Assembly: GCA_937896905.1 (NCBI GenBank)
Contig: CALBOE010000002.1
Location: 62,001-126,000, forward strand
Direction: 5' to 3'
Length of the DNA stretch: 64,000 bases
Source: an uncultured Clostridia bacterium
GTDB lineage: Bacteria > Bacillota > Clostridia > Christensenellales > UBA1242
The notes below the pieces were generated by a model, which had not been told where the DNA came from, did not search any database, and was given only the letters and a program-made list of their open reading frames with translations. Of the stretch, positions 9,894-15,735 are shown piece after piece. A program made the position numbers and the translations under genes. Positions within the stretch are counted from its first letter, which is position 1. Every line of letters begins with the position of its first letter.

Positions 9894-10013
9894 CGCCAAT
9901 GGGCGTTTGGCAAAAGCTTCATCATACAAATAGCGGACACGCTATGAGCCGATGAAAAACCCAAAAGCACAAGGCGGCAAGATGGCAATGATACGCAAAC
10001 TTATGGGTGGCTA
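9830..10013 (+). repeat. Duplicated 3' end of ffh flanking a 58-bp palindromic spacer
   Basis: Copy 1 (9830-9892) is the end of ffh. Copy 2 (9951-10013) matches it at 61 of 63 bases, and the stop is TAA in copy 1 and TAG in copy 2. One mismatch (9857 against 9978) is synonymous and the other (9851 against 9972) changes His to Gln. The spacer 9894-9950 holds two short inverted repeats: GCCAA/TTGGC (9895-9899, 9907-9911; the alternative CGCC/GGCG also pairs) and ATAGCG/CGCTAT (9930-9935, 9940-9945). The transcription terminator follows copy 2, so copy 2 looks like the original gene end and copy 1 plus spacer like the insertion. Confidence 0.85.
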
Positions 10014-10035
10014 GTAGTTTTAAATTAAAAAAATT

Positions 10036-10060
10036 AATGGGAATTTAATCCCATTTTTTT
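10036..10060 (+). terminator. Rho-independent terminator of the smc-ffh operon
   Basis: Stem ATGGGA/TCCCAT (10037-10042, 10049-10054) followed by a run of T. It lies after the second copy of the ffh 3' end. Confidence 0.8.
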
Positions 10061-10071
10061 GTTTTTAACTA

Positions 10072-10100
10072 TTGAAATCCTAAAATCGGTGTGCTATAAT
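10072..10100 (+). promoter_or_regulatory. Sigma-A-type promoter for the unknown gene pair
   Basis: TTGAAA (10072-10077), 17-bp spacer, TATAAT (10095-10100), 24 bp before the ATG at 10125. Confidence 0.8.
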
Positions 10101-10124
10101 CCAAATAAACTATAGGAGAAAGTT

Positions 10125-10493
10125 ATGGAATTTGAAACGAGATACATAGTTTGGTTTTATGTAGATAATGGCAATTTGCTTTTGCCCGTGGTAATAATCC
10201 CTGTATCAACAAAAAGAACAGTTGTTGTAAATTTAAATAACTCTAAAAGGTTTGTGATTGATGCAAATAAAATGGAAATTATACAAGAGTTAAAAGAAAG
10301 AATAAAAAGACAATGCAATGTTGAAACAATAAACTGTGATTACACCATCACAATGTTAAGACGATTTGGAAATTTGCTACCTGAAGAAAAGGATTTATTG
10401 TTTAAAAGCAGTTTTAGTGCACAAGAAATAAAAATGTTAAAAACCCGTTTTGGACAAAATATAAAAAACAACGAGCAGACAAATAACTTTTAA
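10125..10493 (+). CDS. Hypothetical protein, 122 aa
   Basis: Not recognised. It has its own promoter and the SD AGGAG, and ends with an Asn/Gln-rich tail. The N-terminal half looks beta-rich (YIVWFYVDNGNLLLPVVI, then a second strand block), the C-terminal half helical (RRFGNLLPEEKDLLFK). No signal peptide or membrane segment. The next gene begins with a similar pattern (FWVYAKDGNFIKPIFF), so the two may be diverged tandem paralogues forming a two-gene operon. Codon use is like the neighbours. No function can be assigned. Confidence 0.75.
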   Translation: MEFETRYIVWFYVDNGNLLLPVVIIPVSTKRTVVVNLNNSKRFVIDANKMEIIQELKERIKRQCNVETINCDYTITMLRRFGNLLPEEKDLLFKSSFSAQEIKMLKTRFGQNIKNNEQTNNF

Positions 10494-10502
10494 GGAGGGA
10501 TT

Positions 10503-10982
10503 ATGTTAAAAAAATTACTGGTTAAAAAAATTTCAAAAGCTGATTTTGGCGAAAATAACCAAGTGGACTTATCTAAATTATTTTGGGTTTATGCAAAAGA
10601 TGGTAATTTTATTAAACCAATATTTTTTGCAGATGGCTTATCTTTAATAATACCAACCGACAAATTTGCAGCAGAAGTTGGAACCAGCAGCGCAAAAACC
10701 CCACCAAACGCAAAGAACCTTCAAACCCTTTTAAGTATTGTTAAAGAACAATACAATTTGCAAGAATTGCCAAGGTTGGGCACCACACAAGTTATGATAA
10801 ATAACCTATCTAAGGGGTTGTCTCACGAATTGGTGCGAGAAGTTAAACAAAAATTGCAACAAGTTGAATTGGGGAAATGTAGCACAATAACAACAGAAGA
10901 GTTGCAACAAATTAGTAAAATCTTTTCAAAAAATCTAAAAAATGTAAGCACATTGAACAAGGTTGAAGCATTTTCCGTTTAG
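10503..10982 (+). CDS. Hypothetical protein, 159 aa
   Basis: Not recognised. It starts nine bases after the previous gene, with SD AAGGAGGG, so they share a transcript. The N-terminus is basic (MLKKLLVKKISK); a FWVYAKDGNFIKPIFF segment resembles the start of the preceding protein. The rest is mostly helical with several short Lys/Gln-rich helices. No membrane segment, metal motif or catalytic signature seen. No clear terminator between its stop and the rpsP promoter. Confidence 0.75.
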   Translation: MLKKLLVKKISKADFGENNQVDLSKLFWVYAKDGNFIKPIFFADGLSLIIPTDKFAAEVGTSSAKTPPNAKNLQTLLSIVKEQYNLQELPRLGTTQVMINNLSKGLSHELVREVKQKLQQVELGKCSTITTEELQQISKIFSKNLKNVSTLNKVEAFSV

Positions 10983-11018
10983 TTGCCCATAAAAAAATAA
11001 AAAATCTTATTAAAACCC

Positions 11019-11047
11019 TTGACAAGTGTTTAGGATTGATATATAAT
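11019..11047 (+). promoter_or_regulatory. Consensus sigma-A promoter for rpsP-khpA
   Basis: Both hexamers are perfect: TTGACA (11019-11024), 17-bp spacer, TATAAT (11042-11047). Confidence 0.92.
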
Positions 11048-11061
11048 GTAAAGTGAAATTG

Positions 11062-11086
11062 CTTTACAGCCCTTGGGCTAGTGAAG
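11062..11086 (+). promoter_or_regulatory. Leader hairpin upstream of rpsP
   Basis: The 5' UTR folds as CTTTAC-AGCC-[CTTG loop]-GGCT-A-GTGAAG, a ten-pair stem with one G-U pair and one bulged A. It is not followed by a T run, so it is not a terminator. The core GCCCTTGGG and the preceding ATTGCTT recur in the rpsB leader, which suggests a shared regulatory element. The regulator is unknown. Confidence 0.6.
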
Positions 11087-11107
11087 AAAATATAATAAGG
11101 AGAAATT

Positions 11108-11401
11108 ATGTCAGTTAAAATTAGATTAACTCGTTTGGGAGATAAAAAATCACCATTCTATCGTGTTATTGTTGCAGACAGCAGAGTTGCAAGAGATGGC
11201 AAGTACATTGAACAAATTGGAACTTACAATCCACTAACAAACCCAGCTGAAATCAAAATTAACACCGAATTGGCTACCAAATGGCTTAAAAACGGCGCTC
11301 AACCAACCGAAACTGCAAAAACACTTCTTCAAAAAGTTGGTGTTTTAGAAGTTAAGGGAAACAGCGTTGCAAAAACAAATAACAAGAAAAAGAAAGCATA
11401 A
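11108..11401 (+). CDS. rpsP: 30S ribosomal protein S16
   Basis: 97 residues, start ATG with AAGGAG. Opens MSVKIRLTRLGDKKSPFYR and continues with RDGKYIEQIGTYNPLTNP, the conserved S16 core; the C-terminus is a lysine-rich tail. S16 helps assemble the 30S body. It heads a short operon with khpA under a consensus promoter. The rpsP-khpA-rimM-trmD order is the classical one. Confidence 0.97.
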   Translation: MSVKIRLTRLGDKKSPFYRVIVADSRVARDGKYIEQIGTYNPLTNPAEIKINTELATKWLKNGAQPTETAKTLLQKVGVLEVKGNSVAKTNNKKKKA

Positions 11402-11411
11402 GGAGTGAACT

Positions 11412-11642
11412 ATGCAAGAAATGTTGGAATACATTGTTAAAAATCTTGTATCTGCTCCTAACGACGTTGAAATTGTTGCAGAAAGCCAAGGCAAAACTAA
11501 GGTTTTTAAGGTTAGAGTAAGCAAAAAAGATATTGGCAGTGTTATTGGTAGAGGCGGTTGCATTGCAAATGCTATTAGAACAGTTGTTAAATCAACCATT
11601 GATGGCAAAGAACGCATTGTAATTAAATTTGATGAAAAATAA
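11412..11642 (+). CDS. khpA: KH-domain RNA-binding protein KhpA
   Basis: 76 residues consisting of a single KH domain; the GxxG loop is IGRGG within DIGSVIGRGGCIANAI. KhpA (YlqC) forms a complex with KhpB/EloR and binds RNA, affecting cell elongation in Bacillota. Start ATG with AAGGAG ten bases after rpsP, so the genes are co-transcribed. A strong terminator follows directly. Confidence 0.93.
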   Translation: MQEMLEYIVKNLVSAPNDVEIVAESQGKTKVFKVRVSKKDIGSVIGRGGCIANAIRTVVKSTIDGKERIVIKFDEK

Positions 11643-11650
11643 TCATTGTT

Positions 11651-11683
11651 GGCGGATATTATGTCCGCCGCTTTGCTTTTTTT
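11651..11683 (+). terminator. Rho-independent terminator of rpsP-khpA
   Basis: Stem GGCGGA/TCCGCC (11651-11656, 11664-11669) then a T-rich tail ending in seven T. Confidence 0.9.
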
Positions 11684-11700
11684 AAACTTTTTGCTATAAT
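11672..11700 (+). promoter_or_regulatory. Promoter for rimM-trmD
   Basis: Weak -35 TTTGCT (11672-11677), 17-bp spacer, consensus -10 TATAAT (11695-11700), 34 bp before rimM. The -35 lies within the upstream terminator tail. Confidence 0.65.
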
Positions 11701-11734
11701 AATACTAATCATATAACAATAAAAGGGAAAAAAT

Positions 11735-12232
11735 ATGGAAAATTTATTAGAAGTTGGAAAAGTTGCTCGCCCACATGGAGTTAGAGGTGCAGTTAAAGTT
11801 TTGTGCTATATTGAAATCGGTTTGAATAATATTAAACAAGTTTATGTTGGCAGCAAACTAACGGCATATAATGTTAAGCAAGTTCAGGCATTGAATAATG
11901 ATGCTTTCATTTTAACGTTAAAAGAAATTGCCACAGTTGAACAGGCGGACAAACTAAGAAATTTATCTGTTTACATTAAAAGAGATGAAACAGAAGAGTT
12001 TAAAGATAAATTATATTTAAGCGATTTGTTAGGTAAGCAAGTGATTAACGAGAAAGGCGAAAAGTTGGGCGAGTTGGTAGATTATGAGGATTATGGTGCC
12101 AGCGTTATACTAACCATTCGCTGTGGGGTTGTTTCTTATTCCATTCCTTATGTTGATGGAATTATTGATTACAGTGAACAAGCAGATGCGTTTGTTATTA
12201 ATGAACAAACATTTAAGGATATGCGCGTATGA
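11735..12232 (+). CDS. rimM: 16S rRNA processing protein RimM
   Basis: Maturation factor for the 30S head that binds S19. 165 residues: N-terminal RimM beta-barrel opening LEVGKVARPHGVRGAVKV, then the PRC-barrel domain (KLYLSDLLGKQVINEKGEKLG...YSIPYVDGIIDY). Start ATG with AAAGGGA. It overlaps trmD by four bases (ATGA), so translation is coupled. Confidence 0.95.
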   Translation: MENLLEVGKVARPHGVRGAVKVLCYIEIGLNNIKQVYVGSKLTAYNVKQVQALNNDAFILTLKEIATVEQADKLRNLSVYIKRDETEEFKDKLYLSDLLGKQVINEKGEKLGELVDYEDYGASVILTIRCGVVSYSIPYVDGIIDYSEQADAFVINEQTFKDMRV

Positions 12233-12897
12233 GAATAGACATTTTAACCCTTTTTCCAGAAATGTTTGCGCCACTTAAAGAAAGCATAATAAAAAGAGCA
12301 ACAGAAGATGGTAAAATTGAAATTAACATAATAAACATAAGAGATTATGCCAACCCACCACACTTTAAATGTGACGACGAACCTTTTGGTGGCGGTGCGG
12401 GAATGGTTATGCTTTGCGAGCCACTTTTTAAAGCAATAGAAGCAATGCAAACAGACGAATGCCAAATTTATTATATGAGCCCAAGAGGAGTGGTGTTTAA
12501 CCAGGGAATAGCAAAACAGTTAAGCCAACAAACTCATATAATTTTAATTTGCGGGCATTACGAGGGAATAGACCAACGTGTTATAGATTATTTTAACATT
12601 AAAGAACTTTCTATTGGCGATTATGTTTTAACAGGTGGCGAACTTCCAGCAATGGTGGTGGCGGATAGTGTAATTCGTTTGCTTCCTGGGGTTATAAGGG
12701 CAGAAAGCACAGCAGAAGAAAGTTTTTCCAATAACCTTTTGGAATATAATCAATACACTCGCCCAAGCAATTTCCGTGGGCTTGTTGTGCCAGAAGTTTT
12801 ATTAAGCGGAAATCATAAAAAAATTGCAGAATTTCGCGCACAACAATCGCTGGAAATAACACAAAAAAATCGCCCAGATTTATTGAATAAGCACTAA
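12229..12897 (+). CDS. trmD: tRNA (guanine-N1)-methyltransferase TrmD
   Basis: Makes m1G37 in tRNA with S-adenosylmethionine, which prevents +1 frameshifting. 222 residues; SPOUT fold with trefoil-knot motifs YYMSPRGVVFNQGIA, LICGHYEGIDQRVID and SIGDYVLTGGELPAMV, plus the N-terminal DDEPFGGGAGMVM. It starts inside rimM. No rplS follows directly, unlike the common trmD-rplS order; rplS is 2.2 kb downstream. Confidence 0.97.
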   Translation: MRIDILTLFPEMFAPLKESIIKRATEDGKIEINIINIRDYANPPHFKCDDEPFGGGAGMVMLCEPLFKAIEAMQTDECQIYYMSPRGVVFNQGIAKQLSQQTHIILICGHYEGIDQRVIDYFNIKELSIGDYVLTGGELPAMVVADSVIRLLPGVIRAESTAEESFSNNLLEYNQYTRPSNFRGLVVPEVLLSGNHKKIAEFRAQQSLEITQKNRPDLLNKH

Positions 12898-12937
12898 TTT
12901 TTGTGCTAGAATATTAAAGATTAAAAGAGAGTGAGTT

Positions 12938-13771
12938 ATGATAAATTGGTTCCCGGGGCATATGAACAAAACCTTAAAACAAATGCAAAATGATAGCAAG
13001 CTTTGCGATTGTTTTGTGTATGTGGTAGATGCTAGATGTCCACAAAGTTGCATAAATCCAGAATTTATTAGGGTTATTAAAGGTAAACCTATAATTTTTG
13101 TGTTAAGCAAGGCAGATTTGGTGCAAAAAACCGACATTATTAAAGCCAAAGAGCATTTTATTAACCAAGGGCACAGCTGTGTGGAACTTAACGCCACAAT
13201 AAGTGGAAGTGCAAAAGTTATAACTGCCGAAATTAAAAAGATTTTTGCTGTACGCCTAAAACAAAATGCCGAAAAGCAAGTTAACTTTATAACTCGTGCA
13301 ATGGTGTTGGGAGTTCCAAATTCTGGCAAAAGCACCATAGTAAATAACTTGTGTGGAAGTGGTAGGGCAGTAACAGGCAATAAGGCAGGCGTAACTAGAA
13401 GTAAACAGTGGATTAAAGTTGATGGCAACATAGAGTTTATGGACACACCTGGTGTGCTTCTTCCTAACTTTGAAAAGGACGAAACCGCATACAACCTTGC
13501 ATTTGTTGGCAGTGTTAAAGACGACATTTTGCCGTTGCCTGAAGTTGCTTGCGAATTAATAGGAAGATTGAACAGCATTAATGGCGACATTTTGAAATCT
13601 AAATATGGTGTTGATAGTGCAAATTACACACACAATGTTGAAATTTTGGAAGCAATTGGTAAAAAGCGTGGTTGTATGATTAAAGGTGGCGAAATAGATT
13701 ACGAGCGTGCTGCAAAAATTCTGTTAACCGAATTTCGTGCAGGTAAACTTGGGAAGATTTGCCTAGAGTAG
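12938..13771 (+). CDS. rbgA: Ribosome biogenesis GTPase RbgA (YlqF)
   Basis: Circularly permuted GTPase needed for late 50S assembly. 277 residues. Opens INWFPGHMNKTLKQM, the family hallmark; G motifs appear in permuted order G4 (LSKADLV), G1 (GVPNSGKST, about 124) and G3 (DTPGV). The helical C-terminal domain ends RAAKILLTEFRAGKLGKICLE. Forty bases separate it from trmD, with GAGAG as SD. Downstream lies a repeat-rich intergenic island. Confidence 0.95.
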   Translation: MINWFPGHMNKTLKQMQNDSKLCDCFVYVVDARCPQSCINPEFIRVIKGKPIIFVLSKADLVQKTDIIKAKEHFINQGHSCVELNATISGSAKVITAEIKKIFAVRLKQNAEKQVNFITRAMVLGVPNSGKSTIVNNLCGSGRAVTGNKAGVTRSKQWIKVDGNIEFMDTPGVLLPNFEKDETAYNLAFVGSVKDDILPLPEVACELIGRLNSINGDILKSKYGVDSANYTHNVEILEAIGKKRGCMIKGGEIDYERAAKILLTEFRAGKLGKICLE

Positions 13772-13776
13772 GCTTG

Positions 13777-13892
13777 AAGAATTACCATTCGCTTAACGCT
13801 TCGCTAATCCGCTCAGGTAAACACTTCTCGCCTTTAGGATGGAGGTTCTATTATCAATGGTGAGCTCAAAGAATTACCATTCGCTTAACGCT
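13777..13892. repeat. Direct repeat pair in the rbgA-rnhB gap
   Basis: A 24-bp sequence beginning AAGAATTACCATTCGC occurs at 13777-13800 and again at 13869-13892, 92 bp apart. Looser similarity continues for about 15 bases (TAATCCGC in both). No reading frame of note spans the region. Its base texture (GC-richer, many CGCTT/GCG words) differs from the coding surroundings. Confidence 0.75.
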
Positions 13893-13931
13893 AACATTAA
13901 TCCGCCTGAACCAATCAACCCTGCCTTTAAA

Positions 13932-13996
13932 TGTCATTCTGAATGAGCGAAGCGAGTGAAGAATCTAAAAGATGTTTCGCTTCGCTCAACATGACA
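13932..13996. repeat. Long palindromic repeat (TGTCATTCTGA...ATGACA type)
   Basis: Outer arms TGTCAT (13932-13937) and ATGACA (13991-13996), inner arms GAGCGAAGCGA and TCGCTTCGCTC. This matches the look of widespread small palindromic intergenic repeats (REP or MITE-like) with arms such as TGTCATTCTGAGCGAAGCGAAGAATC seen in many unrelated bacteria. No transposase nearby. Confidence 0.7.
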
Positions 13997-14042
13997 CAAA
14001 AGAACGTGATATGTGTGCGGTGAAAGACCTAAAAGGAAAAAT

Positions 14043-14693
14043 ATGATAGACACTTTAAAAACTTTTGAACACGATAAACAACTGCTAACCGAAAACATAA
14101 CAACCATTGCAGGCATAGACGAGGTTGGGCGTGGCCCACTTGCGGGCCCGGTGGTTACGGCTTGTGTTATAATGCCCTACAGCGAAATGCTAAACGGAGT
14201 TTATGATAGTAAAAAGGTAACAAAAAAGAATAGAGATAAATTATACAACGAAATTCTAAACAAAGCAATTAGCGTTTCCATTGCCATTAAAAACGAACAA
14301 GTTATTGACGAAATTAACATATTAAACGCAACCAAAGAAGCAATGAAGGAGTGTTATTTAAACAGCAAAATAAAGCCTGATTTGTTGCTTGTTGATGCTG
14401 TTAAACTAGATATTGCACCAAACGAAAAAGCAATTATTAAAGGAGATGCAACAAGCTACGCTATTGCGTGCGCATCTATTGTTGCAAAGGTTTATAGGGA
14501 CAAATTAATGGAAGAATATGCTTTAACCTATCCGCAGTACGACTTTGAAAACAATGTTGGCTATGGCACAAAAAAACATATAGAAGCCATTAAACAATTT
14601 GGAATAACACCAATTCACAGGCTAAGTTTTTTAAAAAACATAATAGGGGAAGAACAGTGCAAAAAAATACATTTGGAAAGGCAGGCGAAATAA
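14043..14693 (+). CDS. rnhB: Ribonuclease HII
   Basis: Removes misincorporated ribonucleotides and RNA from RNA-DNA hybrids. With the ATG at 14043 (SD AAAAGGAAAA) the protein has 216 residues; an in-frame upstream start at 14013 lacks an SD. Catalytic residues lie in AGIDEVGRGPLAGPVV (Asp26, Glu27), and further acidic positions in LLLVDAVKL and ASIVAKVYRDKLM. The 3' end overlaps yraN by 37 bases. Confidence 0.95.
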   Translation: MIDTLKTFEHDKQLLTENITTIAGIDEVGRGPLAGPVVTACVIMPYSEMLNGVYDSKKVTKKNRDKLYNEILNKAISVSIAIKNEQVIDEINILNATKEAMKECYLNSKIKPDLLLVDAVKLDIAPNEKAIIKGDATSYAIACASIVAKVYRDKLMEEYALTYPQYDFENNVGYGTKKHIEAIKQFGITPIHRLSFLKNIIGEEQCKKIHLERQAK

Positions 14694-15004
14694 TTGCGTG
14701 CAACTATCTTAAACAAAAGGGTTACAAAATAATTGGCACAAATGTTAAAAACCTAATTGGAGAAATAGACATTATTGCAAAGGATAATAAAACCCTTATT
14801 TTTGTGGAGGTTAAAACTAGGGCAAGCAATGCGTTTGGAAGTCCACTTGAAGCCATAGACCAACGAAAACAGCACAAAATTAGACAGGTTGCAACAATGT
14901 GGCAAAAACAACACAAACAACTAGAAGCACCCAGCAGATTTGACGCCATTTCAATTGTTGGATTTGAAGAACCAGAAATAACGCATATTATTGATGCATT
15001 TTAA
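14657..15004 (+). CDS. yraN: YraN family (UPF0102) nuclease-like protein
   Basis: 115 residues, GTG start at 14657 with SD AGGGGA, inside the end of rnhB. Endonuclease-like fold: FGKAGEIIACNYLKQKGYKI, then IGEIDIIAKDNKTLIFVEVKTR with the D...ExK residues of the PD-(D/E)xK superfamily. The rnhB-yraN pairing is conserved; the cellular role is not established. Confidence 0.9.
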   Translation: MQKNTFGKAGEIIACNYLKQKGYKIIGTNVKNLIGEIDIIAKDNKTLIFVEVKTRASNAFGSPLEAIDQRKQHKIRQVATMWQKQHKQLEAPSRFDAISIVGFEEPEITHIIDAF

Positions 15005-15032
15005 AAAATTACATCTTTTTTCATAAAAATAC

Positions 15033-15061
15033 TTGCAAATATATTAATTGTGTGTTATATT
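15033..15061 (+). promoter_or_regulatory. Sigma-A-type promoter for rplS
   Basis: TTGCAA (15033-15038), 17-bp spacer, TATATT (15056-15061). Confidence 0.8.
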
Positions 15062-15071
15062 GTAAAAGTTG

Positions 15072-15107
15072 TCAGCGGTCCGCTACGGTCCAACGCAAGA
15101 ACGCTGA
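15072..15107 (+). promoter_or_regulatory. Structured rplS leader (possible L19 leader)
   Basis: The short 5' UTR can form TCAGCG/CGCTGA (15072-15077, 15102-15107), ending just before the SD AGGAGG. A competing small hairpin AGCG-GTC-CGCT (15074-15084) uses the same 5' arm. Autoregulatory L19 leaders are known in Bacillota; whether this one belongs to that family I cannot tell by eye. Confidence 0.45.
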
Positions 15108-15121
15108 ATTAGGAGGTAAGT

Positions 15122-15463
15122 ATGAATATTATCGACCAAATCGAGAAAGAACAATTACGCAACGACCTTGCTCCTTTCAATGTTGGAGATACTGTAAGAG
15201 TGTCAGTTAAGGTCAAAGAAGGCGACAAGGAACGTATCCAAGCCTACGAAGGTGTTGTAATTGCAAAAAAAGGTGCAGGCGTTAGAGAAACCTTCACCGT
15301 TCGCCGTGTTTCGTTTGGCATTGGCGTTGAAAGAACATTCCCAATGAACAGCCCAAGAATTGATAAAATTGTTGTGGTTCGTAAGGGTAAAGTTCGTAGA
15401 GCAAAAATTTATTATGTTCGCAATCTTTCTGGTAAAGCCGCTAAAATCAAAGAAGACCGTTAG
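15122..15463 (+). CDS. rplS: 50S ribosomal protein L19
   Basis: 113 residues, start ATG with AGGAGG. L19 sits at the 30S-50S interface. Conserved blocks: FNVGDTVRVSVKVKEGDKER, QAYEGVVIAKKGAG, ETFTVRRVSFGIGVERTFP and KVRRAKIYYVRNLSGKAAKI. Monocistronic with its own promoter and leader. The stop codon is part of the terminator hairpin. The last ten codons plus terminator recur twice downstream. Confidence 0.97.
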   Translation: MNIIDQIEKEQLRNDLAPFNVGDTVRVSVKVKEGDKERIQAYEGVVIAKKGAGVRETFTVRRVSFGIGVERTFPMNSPRIDKIVVVRKGKVRRAKIYYVRNLSGKAAKIKEDR

Positions 15464-15473
15464 GTCTTTTTTT
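15453..15473 (+). terminator. Terminator of rplS (copy 1)
   Basis: AAGACC-GTTA-GGTCTT then T run; the stop codon TAG spans loop and 3' arm. Confidence 0.88.
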
Positions 15474-15565
15474 AGAGGATAGAACGGAAAGTTGCGAAAC
15501 TCCTGCTAAGTAATTCTAATTACAGCAGATGTTAAATCTTTCTGGTAAAGCCGCTAAAATCAAAG

Positions 15566-15586
15566 AAGACCGTTAGGTCTTTTTTT
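15566..15586 (+). terminator. Second copy of the rplS terminator
   Basis: Identical to the first, 113 bp downstream, as part of the repeated rplS 3' end. Confidence 0.8.
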
Positions 15587-15623
15587 AGGCTTTACCCATG
15601 CAAATGCTAAAGCCGCTAAAATT

Positions 15624-15650
15624 AAAGAAGACAGATAGTGTCTTCTTTTT
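15624..15650 (+). terminator. Third, recoded rplS-type terminator
   Basis: AAGAAGACA-GATAG-TGTCTTCTT then T run. The stem is longer than in copies 1 and 2 and uses other bases while the same peptide end is encoded. Confidence 0.8.
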
Positions 15651-15665
15651 TAGGCAGTCACTCGT

Positions 15666-15679
15666 CGAACATATGTTTG
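15666..15679 (+). promoter_or_regulatory. LexA (SOS) box-like site upstream of comM
   Basis: CGAACATATGTTTG fits the Gram-positive LexA/DinR operator (CGAACNNNNGTTYG type), with arms GAAC and GTTT around ATAT. It ends nine bases before the -35 hexamer of the comM promoter, so LexA could block RNA polymerase. Experimental support is lacking. Confidence 0.6.
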
Positions 15680-15688
15680 ATAAATTAA

Positions 15689-15717
15689 TTGACAAATTTT
15701 TCTAATTGGTGTAGTAT
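15689..15717 (+). promoter_or_regulatory. Promoter for comM-dprA-topA
   Basis: TTGACA (15689-15694), 17-bp spacer, TAGTAT (15712-15717). Confidence 0.8.
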
Positions 15718-15735
15718 GAGGGAAAGAAGGTGCGT

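Larger units (their letters stand above)
15422..15650 (+). repeat. Triplicated 3' end of rplS with terminators
   Basis: Copy 1 (15422-15475) and copy 2 (15535-15588) are identical over 54 bases, including the last codons, stop and terminator. Copy 3 (coding part 15606-15638) reads A-K-A-A-K-I-K-E-D-R-stop against G-K-A-A-K-I-K-E-D-R-stop in the gene, with ATC to ATT and CGT to AGA as synonymous changes. Its hairpin is rebuilt with different bases. The 59-bp spacer between copies 1 and 2 holds a long palindrome CTGCT-aa-GTAATT-ct-AATTAC-AGCAG (15503-15528). Copies 2 and 3 are separated by only 17 bases. Confidence 0.85.

Noticed and set aside
12880..13590. 236-codon open frame on the - strand over rbgA
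   Set aside because: Antisense to the conserved GTPase; no start signals and no recognisable protein features.
13777..13892. CRISPR array
   Set aside because: Only two copies of a 24-bp repeat, with 68 bp between them and no further units or cas genes.
15606..15638. Small open reading frame encoding the third rplS end
   Set aside because: It has no own start codon or SD; it is a remnant 3' end, not a gene.
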